In this document: one piece after another, positions 56,074 to 64,000 of the stretch
Position numbering within the stretch: position 1 is the first letter of the stretch
Layout of the letters: each line of letters starts with the position of its first letter
Source: JAJYVT01 sp027339205
GTDB lineage: Bacteria > Actinomycetota > Acidimicrobiia > Acidimicrobiales > RAAP-2
Direction of reading: 5' to 3'
NCBI GenBank assembly: GCA_027339205.1
Contig: DAHWOV010000022.1
Coordinates: 1-64,000 of the forward strand
DNA length: 64,000 nt
Notes under the pieces: generated by a model
Databases searched by the model: none
What the model saw: the letters and a program-made list of their open reading frames with translations, nothing else
What the model was told of the DNA's origin: nothing
Made by a program: the position numbers and the translations under genes

Positions 56074-57119
56074 CGCTCACCTACCTCGATCACGACCTTC
56101 ACGTCGTCGGGCCGCCGGTCGAGGGCGTCCTTCCACCGCTCGAGCGGCACCGTCCGGCTCACCAGCTGCCCGAGCCACTCCCGATCAGCGCTCGCCAGCG
56201 CGGCGGCACCCGCCTCGTAGTGCCGCCGGTTGGCGTTCACCGAGCCGACCACCGACTCGTTCGACAGCACCATCGACCGGTTGAGCGCGCCATCGTCGAC
56301 CGAGATCGTACGGCCGCCCGACGAGACACCGGTCAGGCACACCACTCCTCCGGGGCCGATGTGCTCCATCGCATCGAGCACCAGGCTGGACACGCCGGTG
56401 CACTCGATCACCACATCGGGCCCGGCCACCGCGTCTCGGATCGCGCCGGTGTGGTAGTGCGCGCCGAGGGCGCGCACCAGGTCCGGCTTCCTGCCGGCGT
56501 CCATCTGGTCGATCACATGGACCTCCAGCCCGCGCTGCACTCCGATCAGCGCTGCGAGCAGGCCGATCGGGCCCGCGCCCGTCACCACGGCGGTCGTCGG
56601 CGCCCAGTGCGCGCGGCTGCCGATCCTGTCGACCTGTTCCCAGGCCTTGGCCACGACACTCGTCGGCTCGAGCAGCACGCCGAGCATCCCCAGCGAGGGA
56701 TCGACCCTCACGACGAAGTCCGGCGTGATGCGATAACGCTCGGAGAGATAGCCGTCGTGCTCCTTGATCCCGCGTTCGGTGTACTTCCCGTTCCGGCAGA
56801 AGTCCCACTCGCCGACAGCGCAGTTGGCGCACGGCACCGGATCCGGCCGGCGCACGATCCCCACCACGAGGTCTCCCGCCGCGAAGGGCGCTCCCGCAGG
56901 GGCCTCGAGGACTCGGCCGAGCGACTCGTGACCGAGCACGAGCCGCTCCCGCCCGGGCGGCGGCCATCCGTACGTTCCCGAGAGGATCTCGAGGTCGGTG
57001 CCGCAGATGCCGACGCCGAGGGTCTCGACCACCACCGGCCCGTCGGACTCCGGAGGCTCCTCGACATCCAAGAGCTCAGCGGAGCCCTCCGTGAGCGGTA
57101 CGACGGTGAGCGCCTTCAT
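56070..57119 (-). CDS. Zinc-dependent glucose 1-dehydrogenase (MDR family)
   Basis: 349 aa. The catalytic zinc residues are in VGICGTDLEILSG and VLGHESLGRV. The structural-zinc-type loop PCANCAVGEWDFCRNGKYTE followed by RGIKEHDGYLSE matches glucose dehydrogenases of the archaeal/actinobacterial type. The Rossmann motif is VVTGAGPIGLLAALIG. It oxidises glucose (and perhaps other aldoses) to the lactone. It is translationally coupled on both sides (ATGA). Confidence 0.88.
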   Translation of the reverse strand: MKALTVVPLTEGSAELLDVEEPPESDGPVVVETLGVGICGTDLEILSGTYGWPPPGRERLVLGHESLGRVLEAPAGAPFAAGDLVVGIVRRPDPVPCANCAVGEWDFCRNGKYTERGIKEHDGYLSERYRITPDFVVRVDPSLGMLGVLLEPTSVVAKAWEQVDRIGSRAHWAPTTAVVTGAGPIGLLAALIGVQRGLEVHVIDQMDAGRKPDLVRALGAHYHTGAIRDAVAGPDVVIECTGVSSLVLDAMEHIGPGGVVCLTGVSSGGRTISVDDGALNRSMVLSNESVVGSVNANRRHYEAGAAALASADREWLGQLVSRTVPLERWKDALDRRPDDVKVVIEVGER

Positions 57120-59197
57120 GTGGACTTGCCTCTCTCCCTCGCCGTGCTCTGCCTCTTACCCGCCGTGCTCTGCTGCGTGCCCGCCGTGGCGCCGTCGCCG
57201 GCGAGCGGGTCGGCGGGGGGCCCGGGGGGCCCGACCTCGTCATGGTGCGCCGAGCTCAGCGGGTGGCCGCCCCGGGCGGCCAGACGCGCTCCGCCGGACA
57301 CGCCCCTTCGCAACACGTCGATCGCCCACCTCGCCGACCCGCGCGACCGGTCCGTGCGCGACGCCGACGTCCTGCGCGCGCCGGTGGTCTGGAGCCCGAC
57401 CTGCGTCGGCTCCTGGCCGCCGACGAGGAACGCGGTGTTGACGAGCGAGACGTGCGAGAAGGCCTGTGGGAAGTTCCCGACCTGGCGCCCCGAGATGTGA
57501 TCGTACTCTTCGGAGAGCAGCCCCAGGTCGTTGCGCAGTGAGAGCAGGCGTTCGAACATCGCCGTCGCGTCGTCCTTGCGCCCCATGAGGTACAGGCAGT
57601 CGGCGAGCCAGAAGGAGCACGCGAGGAAGGCCCCCTCACGGCCGCGCAACCCGTCCACTGTGCCCTGGTCGGTCGTGCGGTACCGGAGGACGAAGCCGTC
57701 TTCGACGAGCTCGCGCTCGATCGCCTCGACGGTGCCGACCATGCGGGGGTCCGTCGCCGGCAGGAACCCCGCGCGCGGGATCATGAGCAGGCTCGCGTCC
57801 AGGGCGTCGGACCCGTAGTACTGGGTGAACGCGTTCTTCTTCTCGTCGAAGCCCTTCTCGTAGATCTCGCGGCGGATCTCCTCGCGAAGCGCGCGCCAAC
57901 GCTCGACGGGACCCTCGAGGTCCGGCCAGTCCTCCATGGTCCGCACCGCGCGGTCCACCGCGACCCACGCCATGACCTTGGAGTGGGTGAAGTGGCGCCG
58001 CGGCCCGCGCACCTCCCACAGGCCGTCGTCGGGCTCACGCCATCCCTTTTCCAGGAACTCGACGAGCTTGGTCTGGAGGTCCCAGATCGCCCGGCTGTGC
58101 ACCCCGTCGATCCTCGCCGCCGTGTAGAGCGCCGACATGACCTCGCCGTACACGTCGAGCTGGTACTGGCCAGCCGCCGCGTTCCCAATGCGGACAGGGC
58201 GCGATCCCTCGTAGCCGCTGAGCCAGTCGACCTCCCACTCGTCGAGGCGCCGCTCGCCGCCGACGCCGTACATGATCTGGATCTTCGAGACGTCGCCGGC
58301 GGTCGCACGCAGCAGCCAGTCGCGCCACGCCATCGCCTCGGAGTCGTAGCCCCCGCGCATGAGCGACTCCAGGGTCAGCGTCGCGTCGCGCAGCCAGCAG
58401 TAGCGGTAGTCCCAGTTCCGTTCCCCGCCGACGGCCTCGGGAAGAGAGGTCGTGGCGGCGGCCACGATCCCGCCCGTCGGCTCGTAGGTCAGCGCCTTGA
58501 GCGTGATCAGCGAGCGGAGCACGGCGTCTCTGTAGGGCCCCTCGAAGCAGCACGACGCCGACCATGTCCTCCACCACGCCTCGGTCAGCGCGACCGCGTA
58601 GTTGGCGTCCGTCGGCCGCGGCGGGGCCTCGTGCGAGGGGTACCAGGTGAGGGAGAACGTCATCTGCTGCCCCTCGTGCAGCGTGAAGTCCGAGACGGTC
58701 GTCATCCCCTCGCCGCGCGTCTGCGCCCTCGTCCACAGCGACACGGCGTTGGGCCCGGAGGTGGCGGTGAGGAGACGGTCCTGGCGCGTCACCCAGGGGA
58801 TCGACTGGCCGTAGTCGAAGCGAAGCGCCAGGTCCATGCGGACCGGGACGGTGCCGGCGACGCACTCCACCACGCGTACGAGCTGGGGACGCTGCTCCCG
58901 GATGGGCATGCAGTCCACGACGCGGATGGTCCCGTCCCGAGTCTCCATCTCGGTCTCGAGGACCAGCGTGTCCCCCCGGTACCGCCGGCGCGTCGCCACA
59001 ACGCTGTCGGGCGCGCCGGCCGGCGCGATCTTCCAGAAGCCGTTCTCCGCGCCGCCGAGCAGCTTTGCAAAGCAGGCGGCTGAGTCGAAGTGCGGCAGGC
59101 ACAGCCAGTCGATGGAGCCGTCGCGACCCTCGAGCGCCATCGTGTGGAGGTCTCCGATGACCGCGTAGTCCTCGATGCGCTGTGACACGGCCGACAT
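57116..59197 (-). CDS. Glycoside hydrolase family 15 (glucoamylase/trehalase-like)
   Basis: 693 aa. The N-terminal beta-sandwich starts IEDYAVIGDLHTMALEGRDG. The (alpha/alpha)6 catalytic domain has GGERNWDYRYCWLRDATLTL and the catalytic Glu region RGREGAFLACSFWLADCLYL, with NFPQAFSHVSLVNTA at its end. GH15 trehalases of actinobacteria have this form, so either trehalose or glucans could be the substrate, releasing glucose. The tail beyond ~600 is Arg/Ser/Gly-rich and repetitive. The adjacent glucose dehydrogenase fits glucose as the product. A GTG three codons in is an alternative start. Confidence 0.9.
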   Translation of the reverse strand: MSAVSQRIEDYAVIGDLHTMALEGRDGSIDWLCLPHFDSAACFAKLLGGAENGFWKIAPAGAPDSVVATRRRYRGDTLVLETEMETRDGTIRVVDCMPIREQRPQLVRVVECVAGTVPVRMDLALRFDYGQSIPWVTRQDRLLTATSGPNAVSLWTRAQTRGEGMTTVSDFTLHEGQQMTFSLTWYPSHEAPPRPTDANYAVALTEAWWRTWSASCCFEGPYRDAVLRSLITLKALTYEPTGGIVAAATTSLPEAVGGERNWDYRYCWLRDATLTLESLMRGGYDSEAMAWRDWLLRATAGDVSKIQIMYGVGGERRLDEWEVDWLSGYEGSRPVRIGNAAAGQYQLDVYGEVMSALYTAARIDGVHSRAIWDLQTKLVEFLEKGWREPDDGLWEVRGPRRHFTHSKVMAWVAVDRAVRTMEDWPDLEGPVERWRALREEIRREIYEKGFDEKKNAFTQYYGSDALDASLLMIPRAGFLPATDPRMVGTVEAIERELVEDGFVLRYRTTDQGTVDGLRGREGAFLACSFWLADCLYLMGRKDDATAMFERLLSLRNDLGLLSEEYDHISGRQVGNFPQAFSHVSLVNTAFLVGGQEPTQVGLQTTGARRTSASRTDRSRGSARWAIDVLRRGVSGGARLAARGGHPLSSAHHDEVGPPGPPADPLAGDGATAGTQQSTAGKRQSTARERGKST

Positions 59198-59236
59198 TCT
59201 TACCCCGGCCGGCCCACGCGGTCCGGCCGCGGGCGC

Positions 59237-60406
59237 TCAGCCGCTCGTGCAGGCGCCGGTCGAGACGGCCGAGGTCCGGCGCATCGCCGGGATGACGCGC
59301 GCCCGCACCCCGGGAGACGCCAACGCGTACCCGACGCGCGCATAGGCGGTCGAGCGGGAGAAGACGACGCCGACGACCTGGCCCGCCGCGTCGACGAGCG
59401 GGCCGCCGGAGTTGCCGGGCTCCACGTTGGCGTCGATCTGGTACACCTGGCGCGTCACTGTCCCCTCGTTGTAGATGTTGCGCCCCTGCGCCGTCAGCTC
59501 CTCCGCGACGGCGGCGGGGTCGACGGTGAGCGGGCCGTTCTCGGGATAGCCGACCACCGCGGCCTGGGTGCCGGAGGGGACTGTTGTGGCGTCCAGCGTG
59601 AGGGGCCCGCCGAGCGGTGCCGCGGTTCGCAGCACTGCCAGGTCGTATGTCGGGTTGAAGTACACGACGCTCGCGGGGTATTGGCGACCCTGCACGTCGA
59701 CCGTGGTCGCCGCCTCGCCCGCCACGACGTGCGCGTTCGTCAAGAGCGCCCCGGGGCCGACCACGAACGCGGACCCCTCCTGCACGTAGCCGCACGCCTG
59801 CCCGAGCACCTTCACCGTCGACGCACCCGCCTTGCGAGCGACGGCCTGCGCCCATGGCGCGCTCGGGACCGCGACGTGCACCGGCACCGGCTCGAGCTCC
59901 GAGAAGACCGGCGGGAACCCCGACCCTCCCAGGAACCCCTGGACCCGGGAGAAGACTGAGGGCAGCGGCGGCATCACCCCGTCGACCGCCCGGACCACGC
60001 TCGAACGCTCGATCGCCGAGCTGAGCCAGCTGTAGGGGCTCTGGACGAGCTCGTTCGCCACCAACCAGATCCCGAAGAGCGCGGCGACGAGCGCGACGCC
60101 CACCCCCGCCGCGCTGTCGAGCGGGCCGAGGCGGATCCGGCGAGCGGCGACGTTCCCCCAGGTGCCGAGGAGCCTGCCGAGCACCCCGAAGATCATCCCG
60201 ACGCCCACGACGAGCGCGAGCGCGACCGCCGCCTTCGCCGAGGGGGTGTGGACGGAGGGGGCGACCACGTCGGTGAGGAGCGCCCCGAGCGTCACCCCGA
60301 CGACGAAGCCCACCAGCGTGAGCACTTGGATCAGGGCACCCACCCGGAGCCCGTGGAACGCGGCGAGGAGCAGGAGGACGACGACCACGATGTCCACCCA
60401 GTCCAC
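59237..60406 (-). CDS. marP: MarP-type membrane serine protease (CvpA + trypsin-like)
   Basis: 389 aa. Residues ~1-160 are a CvpA domain with four hydrophobic helices (VDIVVVVLLLLAAFHGLRVG...). Residues ~190-385 are a chymotrypsin-fold protease with the triad His in TNAHVVAG, Asp in PTYDLAVLR and Ser in EPGNSGGPLVD. In M. tuberculosis MarP is needed for acid resistance and wall-hydrolase processing. GTG 60406 is fixed by TACCCT 8 nt upstream. Confidence 0.92.
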   Translation of the reverse strand: MDWVDIVVVVLLLLAAFHGLRVGALIQVLTLVGFVVGVTLGALLTDVVAPSVHTPSAKAAVALALVVGVGMIFGVLGRLLGTWGNVAARRIRLGPLDSAAGVGVALVAALFGIWLVANELVQSPYSWLSSAIERSSVVRAVDGVMPPLPSVFSRVQGFLGGSGFPPVFSELEPVPVHVAVPSAPWAQAVARKAGASTVKVLGQACGYVQEGSAFVVGPGALLTNAHVVAGEAATTVDVQGRQYPASVVYFNPTYDLAVLRTAAPLGGPLTLDATTVPSGTQAAVVGYPENGPLTVDPAAVAEELTAQGRNIYNEGTVTRQVYQIDANVEPGNSGGPLVDAAGQVVGVVFSRSTAYARVGYALASPGVRARVIPAMRRTSAVSTGACTSG

Positions 60407-60414
60407 GTCGCAGG

Positions 60415-60420
60415 AGGGTA
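60415..60420 (-). promoter_or_regulatory. -10 hexamer TACCCT before marP
   Basis: Ends 8 nt before GTG 60406; it faces away from the TAGCCT at 60466. Confidence 0.5.
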
Positions 60421-60465
60421 CCCAACGCCGGGCCTCCCGGGCACCCGGGCCCGCCTTGGCGCCGG

Positions 60466-60471
60466 TAGCCT
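60466..60471 (+). promoter_or_regulatory. -10 hexamer TAGCCT before the MDMPI gene
   Basis: Ends 8 nt before the ATG at 60480, 46 bp from the divergent marP hexamer. Confidence 0.5.
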
Positions 60472-60479
60472 CGGTGGCG

Positions 60480-61211
60480 ATGGAGCCCGCAGCCCACCTC
60501 GAGGTGCTCGCCGAACGCGCCCGCGCGCTGGTCGCCGCCACGGCGGGGGCGACCGGCGTCTTGGTGCCGACGTGCCCGGGCTGGACCGTCGCCGAGCTCC
60601 TCGTCCACGTCGGCACGGTGTGGGGCTGGGCCGCGGAGGTCGTGGCGACCGGGCTCAGGGCGGACAGAAGAGAGCCCCCTTCGCTCCACTCCGACGAAGG
60701 GCTCCGCGCGTGGGCCCAGGGTGAGGCCGACCGGCTCGTGGCCACGCTGGGCGCGGCGGACCCCGACGCTCCCTGCTGGACCTTCGGAGCGCCGCGCGCC
60801 ATGCGCTTCTGGTTCCGCCGCCAGGCGCTCGAGACCGCCCTGCACGCATGGGACGTCGAGCACGCGGTGGGGATCCCTGCGGTCCTCGACCCGACGGTCG
60901 CGGCGGACGGCGTCGACGAGCACCTCACCGTCATCGTGCCCCGCTCGGTGCGGGCCCACCCGGACGGCTGGTCCGGCGAGACCGTCCACCTGCACCGCAC
61001 CGACGGGGACGGCGAATGGGTCGTGCGGCTCGGTCCCGACGGAGCGGTGGCGACCGAGCGCGCCCATGCCAAGGCCGACCTCGCGCTGCGGGGCCCGGCC
61101 GAGTCGCTGTGGCTGTGGTGCGCCAACCGCGCGCCTGCCGACGCGCTGGGCCTCGAGCGCTTCGGGGACGAGGCAGTCGCCGCGCGCTGGCAGAAGGAGA
61201 TGGCCTTCTGA
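60480..61211 (+). CDS. Mycothiol-dependent maleylpyruvate-isomerase-family protein
   Basis: 243 aa with the TIGR03083/MDMPI_N DinB-like bundle. VPTCPGWTVAELLVHVGTVW carries the first metal His, and RRQALETALHAWDVEHAVG gives the Glu/His pair. The C-terminal domain (HLHRTDGDGEWVVRLGPDG) resembles the SCP2-like part. It would use mycothiol, made through MshA (11486), in a transferase or isomerase reaction; substrate unknown. Confidence 0.88.
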   Translation: MEPAAHLEVLAERARALVAATAGATGVLVPTCPGWTVAELLVHVGTVWGWAAEVVATGLRADRREPPSLHSDEGLRAWAQGEADRLVATLGAADPDAPCWTFGAPRAMRFWFRRQALETALHAWDVEHAVGIPAVLDPTVAADGVDEHLTVIVPRSVRAHPDGWSGETVHLHRTDGDGEWVVRLGPDGAVATERAHAKADLALRGPAESLWLWCANRAPADALGLERFGDEAVAARWQKEMAF

Positions 61212-61275
61212 GGTCGGCTGCCCGGACGCGTCCCTCGTGGGAACGCCTGAGGGCGCCGGACGTGGCGTCGGGGCC

Positions 61276-63192
61276 GTGACAGGGTTGCGCCACGGCGCCT
61301 TTCTCCGCGACGACGCCAGGACCCGGTTCAGCGTCTGGGCACCGCGCGCGCAGCGGGTGGACCTCGTGCTCGGCGACGAGGTGGCCGGTGCCCTCGACCC
61401 CACCTCCTGCGGCTACCACGTCGGCGTCTTCGCGGCGCCGGCGGGCACGCGCTACCGCTACCTCCTCGACGGACGGGGCCCCTTCGCCGATCCCGCATCG
61501 CGCTCCCAGCCCGACGGAGTGCACGGCCCTTCTGAGGTGGTCGTCCGCCACCTCGCCGACCCGGTGGCGAGCTGGCGTGGCGTCCCCCTCGGCGCCCAGG
61601 TGATCTGCGAGGTGCACGTCGGGACCTTCGCAGCGACAGGGACCTTCGACGGCGTCGCCGCCGCCCTCGACCATCTCGCCGGCGCCGGCTACAACGTGAT
61701 CGAGCTGATGCCCGTCTCGGCCTTCCCGGGGGACAGGAACTGGGGCTACGACGGAGTCTTCCCCTTCGCCGTGCACGTCGCGTACGGTGGGCGACGCGGT
61801 CTCGCGCGGTTGTGCGGCGCTGCGCACCGCCGGGGTGTCGCCGTCGTGCTCGACGTCGTCTACAACCACTTCGGGCCCGAGGGCTTCGTCTTCGACGAGT
61901 TCGGCCCCTACACCACGGATCGCTACCGGACCCCGTGGGGCGACGCGGTGAACGTCGACGGGGAGGGGAGCGACGAGGTCCGCCGCTTCTTCGTGGAGCA
62001 CGCCCTGAGCGCCGTGCGCGAGCTCGGTGTCGACGGCTTCCGGCTCGACGCGGTGCACGCGATCACCGACCGCACGGCGTCCCCCTTCGTCGCAGAGCTG
62101 GGAGCGGCGGTGCACGCCGAGAGCCGCCGCATCGGGCGGGTGCTCACGGTCGTGGCGGAGAGCCCCGACGACGACCCGCGGCTCCCCTCGGCGCGTTCAG
62201 CGGGTGGGATGGGGCTCGACGGCGTGTGGAACGACGACTTCCACCACGCGCTGCGCGTCACGCTCACCGGGCAGTCGGACCGGTACTTCGGGGACTACGA
62301 CGGAGTGGGGGACTTCGCGTCGGCGTGCACGGACGGCTTCGTGGTCGCCGGCCGCGTCTCCCCGTCACGCGGGCGCCTGCACGGGGCACGGCCCGCCGAG
62401 CCGCTCTGCGGCGACCGGCTGGTGGTGTTCGCTCAGAACCACGACCAGATCGGCAACGGCGGCTTCGGGAGACGCCTTGCGGCAGAGCTCCCGCCGGCCG
62501 CGCAGTTCCCGGTCGCCGCGGCGGTGCTGTGCTCGGGCTGGGTGCCGCTCAGGTTTATGGGGGAGGAGTACGGAGAGACCGCGCCATTCCACTACTTCAC
62601 CGACCACCAAGACCCTGCGCTGGCAGCGGCCGTCAGGCGCGGACGCAGCGAGGAGATCGGGGCGTCGGGTCCGAGCGTGCCCGATCCCCAGGACCCCGAG
62701 ACCTTCTCGGCGTGCCGGCCCGACCGCTCGCTCGCACGCGTGGGCGTCCACCGTGAGCTCCTCGCGTGGCAGCGCCTGCTGCTCGAGCTCCGCCGCGCCG
62801 AGCCTGCGCTCGGGAGCCTCGAGCCGGCGCGTTCGGCGTGCTGGTACGACGCGTCGACGAGAAGCTGGGTGCTCCTCCGCCGCGCGGACCGCTTCCTCGG
62901 AGGGCGCCCGATCGCCGTCGCAGCCACCATGCGCGACGAGCCTGCGACGCTGCGCCCGGAGCTCCTGGCGGGCTGCCGGCTCGAGGTGCTCGCGGCGCGC
63001 GGGGCGCACGACGTGGCCGACGCGCAGGACGTCCCACGGCTCGAGCTCGAGCCCTACGGCGTCCTCATCGCCGCAGTCGTCTCATCCGTCGGCGGTGCAC
63101 CGCGTGGCAGCGCGACGAGATTCGGACCTTGGGCGCCGCGTCCGGGGGACCCGGGATGCACGGCGCCCGCGCCCCCGGCGGGTGCCCGGTGA
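61276..63192 (+). CDS. treZ: Malto-oligosyltrehalose trehalohydrolase
   Basis: 638 aa GH13 enzyme with an N-terminal beta-domain (ARTRFSVWAPRAQRVDLVL). The GH13 regions are DVVYNHFGPE (I), GFRLDAVHAI with the Asp nucleophile (II), VVAESPDDDP with the Glu acid/base (III) and VVFAQNHDQIGN (IV). It releases trehalose from maltooligosyl-trehalose made by TreY. The GTG start is weakly supported. The stop TGA lies in the first unit of an 11-bp repeat leading to treY. Confidence 0.93.
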   Translation: MTGLRHGAFLRDDARTRFSVWAPRAQRVDLVLGDEVAGALDPTSCGYHVGVFAAPAGTRYRYLLDGRGPFADPASRSQPDGVHGPSEVVVRHLADPVASWRGVPLGAQVICEVHVGTFAATGTFDGVAAALDHLAGAGYNVIELMPVSAFPGDRNWGYDGVFPFAVHVAYGGRRGLARLCGAAHRRGVAVVLDVVYNHFGPEGFVFDEFGPYTTDRYRTPWGDAVNVDGEGSDEVRRFFVEHALSAVRELGVDGFRLDAVHAITDRTASPFVAELGAAVHAESRRIGRVLTVVAESPDDDPRLPSARSAGGMGLDGVWNDDFHHALRVTLTGQSDRYFGDYDGVGDFASACTDGFVVAGRVSPSRGRLHGARPAEPLCGDRLVVFAQNHDQIGNGGFGRRLAAELPPAAQFPVAAAVLCSGWVPLRFMGEEYGETAPFHYFTDHQDPALAAAVRRGRSEEIGASGPSVPDPQDPETFSACRPDRSLARVGVHRELLAWQRLLLELRRAEPALGSLEPARSACWYDASTRSWVLLRRADRFLGGRPIAVAATMRDEPATLRPELLAGCRLEVLAARGAHDVADAQDVPRLELEPYGVLIAAVVSSVGGAPRGSATRFGPWAPRPGDPGCTAPAPPAGAR

Positions 63193-63203
63193 GCCTGCCG
63201 TGA
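63189..63203 (+). CDS. Relay mini-ORF 1 (VSLP)
   Basis: GTG AGC CTG CCG TGA. The start overlaps the treZ stop and its own stop overlaps the next GTG (63200). It encodes the same first residues as TreY (VSL). Proposed as a termination-reinitiation step; no evidence that the peptide matters. Confidence 0.4.
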   Translation: MSLP

Positions 63204-63214
63204 GCCTCGAGTGA
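63200..63214 (+). CDS. Relay mini-ORF 2 (VSLE)
   Basis: GTG AGC CTC GAG TGA. The stop overlaps the treY GTG (63211), completing a three-step relay from treZ to treY. Confidence 0.4.
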   Translation: MSLE

Positions 63215-64000
63215 GCCTCAGGCCCGGCATCGGCGCGACGTACCGCCTGCAGCTGCGACCAGACTTCGGGTTCGCCGACGCAGCTGCGACGGTGCCGTAC
63301 CTCGCACGCCTCGGCATCGACACCCTCTACCTCTCGCCGATCGCCGAGGCGGTGCCCGGCAGCCTCCACGGCTACGACGGCACCGACCCCACGCGTCTTC
63401 GCGCCGAGCTCGGCGGGGAGCGCTCATACGACGAGCTGGTCGGCGCGTGCGAGGAGCGCGGGCTCGGCATCTGCGTCGACCACGTCCCCAACCACCTGGC
63501 GACGTGGGCCGGTGGCGGATGGTGGCGGGAGCTCCTCGTCGGCGGGCGGACCTCGCCGGTCGCCGACGTCTTCGACATCGACTGGGACGCCGGCGGCGGC
63601 AAGGTCGTGCTCCCGCTCCTCGACGTCCCGCTCGCGAGCGCCCTCGCGAACGGCACCGTCGAGCTCGCAGCCCGCGACGGGGAGACGGTCGTGCGCGTCG
63701 GAAGCCTCGAGCTCCCGCTGGCGCCGGGCACCGAGGGCCACGACGTCGCCGAGACGCTCGACGCCCAGCACTACCGGCTCGCGGACTGGCACGATCCTGC
63801 CGGTCGCAACTACCGGAGGTTCTCCGACATCGACGCCTTGGTCGGGGTCCGGCTCGAGGATCCCGAAGTCCTGGCGCGCACCCACGCCCTCGTGATCGAG
63901 CTCGCCCGCGCGAGACGGCTGTCGTCGCTGCGCGTCGACCACGTGGACGGCTTGCGCCGTCCGACCTCGTACCTGAGGTGGCTCGCCCGCGAGACCGGAG
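63211..64000 (+). CDS. treY: Malto-oligosyltrehalose synthase, 3' part beyond window
   Basis: The first 263 residues. The GH13 TreY signatures TYRLQLRPDFGFADAAATVP and YLARLGIDTLYLSPI are present, then GYDGTDPTRL, CVDHVPNHLA (region I) and LRVDHVDGLRRP (region II with the nucleophile Asp). It isomerises the reducing end of maltodextrins to trehalose. The third GTG of the relay is the only one in frame. Confidence 0.93.
   Translation, partial: MSLRPGIGATYRLQLRPDFGFADAAATVPYLARLGIDTLYLSPIAEAVPGSLHGYDGTDPTRLRAELGGERSYDELVGACEERGLGICVDHVPNHLATWAGGGWWRELLVGGRTSPVADVFDIDWDAGGGKVVLPLLDVPLASALANGTVELAARDGETVVRVGSLELPLAPGTEGHDVAETLDAQHYRLADWHDPAGRNYRRFSDIDALVGVRLEDPEVLARTHALVIELARARRLSSLRVDHVDGLRRPTSYLRWLARETG

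Larger units (their letters stand above)
63189..63221. repeat. 11-bp tandem triplication of the treZ/treY junction
   Basis: GTGAGCCT plus 3 nt occurs at 63189, 63200 and 63211. Each unit carries a GTGA overlap. The three GTGs lie in three different frames. Confidence 0.95.

Overview
The window is a high-GC (roughly 70%+) actinobacterial chromosome segment. The evidence is the mycothiol genes (mshA and a mycothiol-dependent DinB-type protein), a nickel superoxide dismutase with its maturation protease, a rex-hemACDBL cluster, a MarP-type protease, a full-length Lhr helicase and an actinobacterial LexA box before recA. The mix fits a deep-branching actinobacterium such as Acidimicrobiia, but this placement is inference from gene content only. 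Most of the window is dense housekeeping DNA. One accessory patch (about 16.9-19.9 kb) carries transposase remnants, an orphan PIN-domain gene, an SdpI-type protein and an aminoglycoside-phosphotransferase-like gene, and ends at a tRNA-Lys with an abnormal T-loop.

Layout: 1-0.7 kb nuoB (cut) and nuoA; 0.9-2.5 geranylgeranyl-reductase-type flavoprotein; 2.5-8.9 rex-hemA-hemC-hemD-hemB-hemL (minus strand); 8.9-13.4 SAM hydrolase-like gene, small excisionase-type HTH, proC, YbjN-like gene, mshA and an XRE regulator with a His-rich repeat tail; 13.5-15.3 STAS protein, sodX, sodN, DksA/TraR zinc finger; 15.4-16.9 class V aminotransferase; 16.9-19.9 accessory patch; 20-25.6 methyltransferase, receiver-HATPase fusion, ABC-F ATPase, Cys/Met-metabolism PLP enzyme, ComF-like gene and a 53-residue CxxC protein; 25.7-29.3 LOG-like gene, hexapeptide acyltransferase, DUF3048 lipoprotein, recA; 29.3-34.3 thpR, higA, higB, cinA, pgsA, rimO, tRNA-Ser(GCT); 34.5-41.1 tricorn protease, SRAP, Nudix, CYTH-CHAD; 41.8-49.3 membrane-anchored ECF sigma factor, and an Lhr/patatin/membrane-protein operon; 49.3-53.3 two unknown genes and typA; 53.3-55 tRNA-Ser(TGA), tadA, tRNA-Ser(CGA), csp and a small basic protein; 55-64 MBL hydrolase, glucose dehydrogenase, GH15, MarP, mycothiol-dependent protein, treZ and treY (cut).

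Three sequence habits run through the window. First, 22 protein starts lie 6-10 nt downstream of a TANNNT hexamer, usually with no Shine-Dalgarno site, which implies widespread leaderless transcription; two tRNA genes show the same spacing. In three cases the upstream gene's TAG stop is itself the start of that hexamer. Second, many neighbouring genes are joined by 4-nt GTGA/ATGA overlaps. Third, short tandem duplications are very frequent. They are in-frame (multiples of 3) inside genes, but at gene junctions other lengths occur.

The most unusual observation combines the last two habits. At hemC/hemD (29-bp unit) and treZ/treY (11-bp unit, three copies) the stop/start overlap itself has been tandemly duplicated. 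This builds a relay of tiny ORFs, each ending exactly in the next start codon, between two real genes. Both unit lengths leave remainder 2 on division by 3, the length class that makes such a relay possible.
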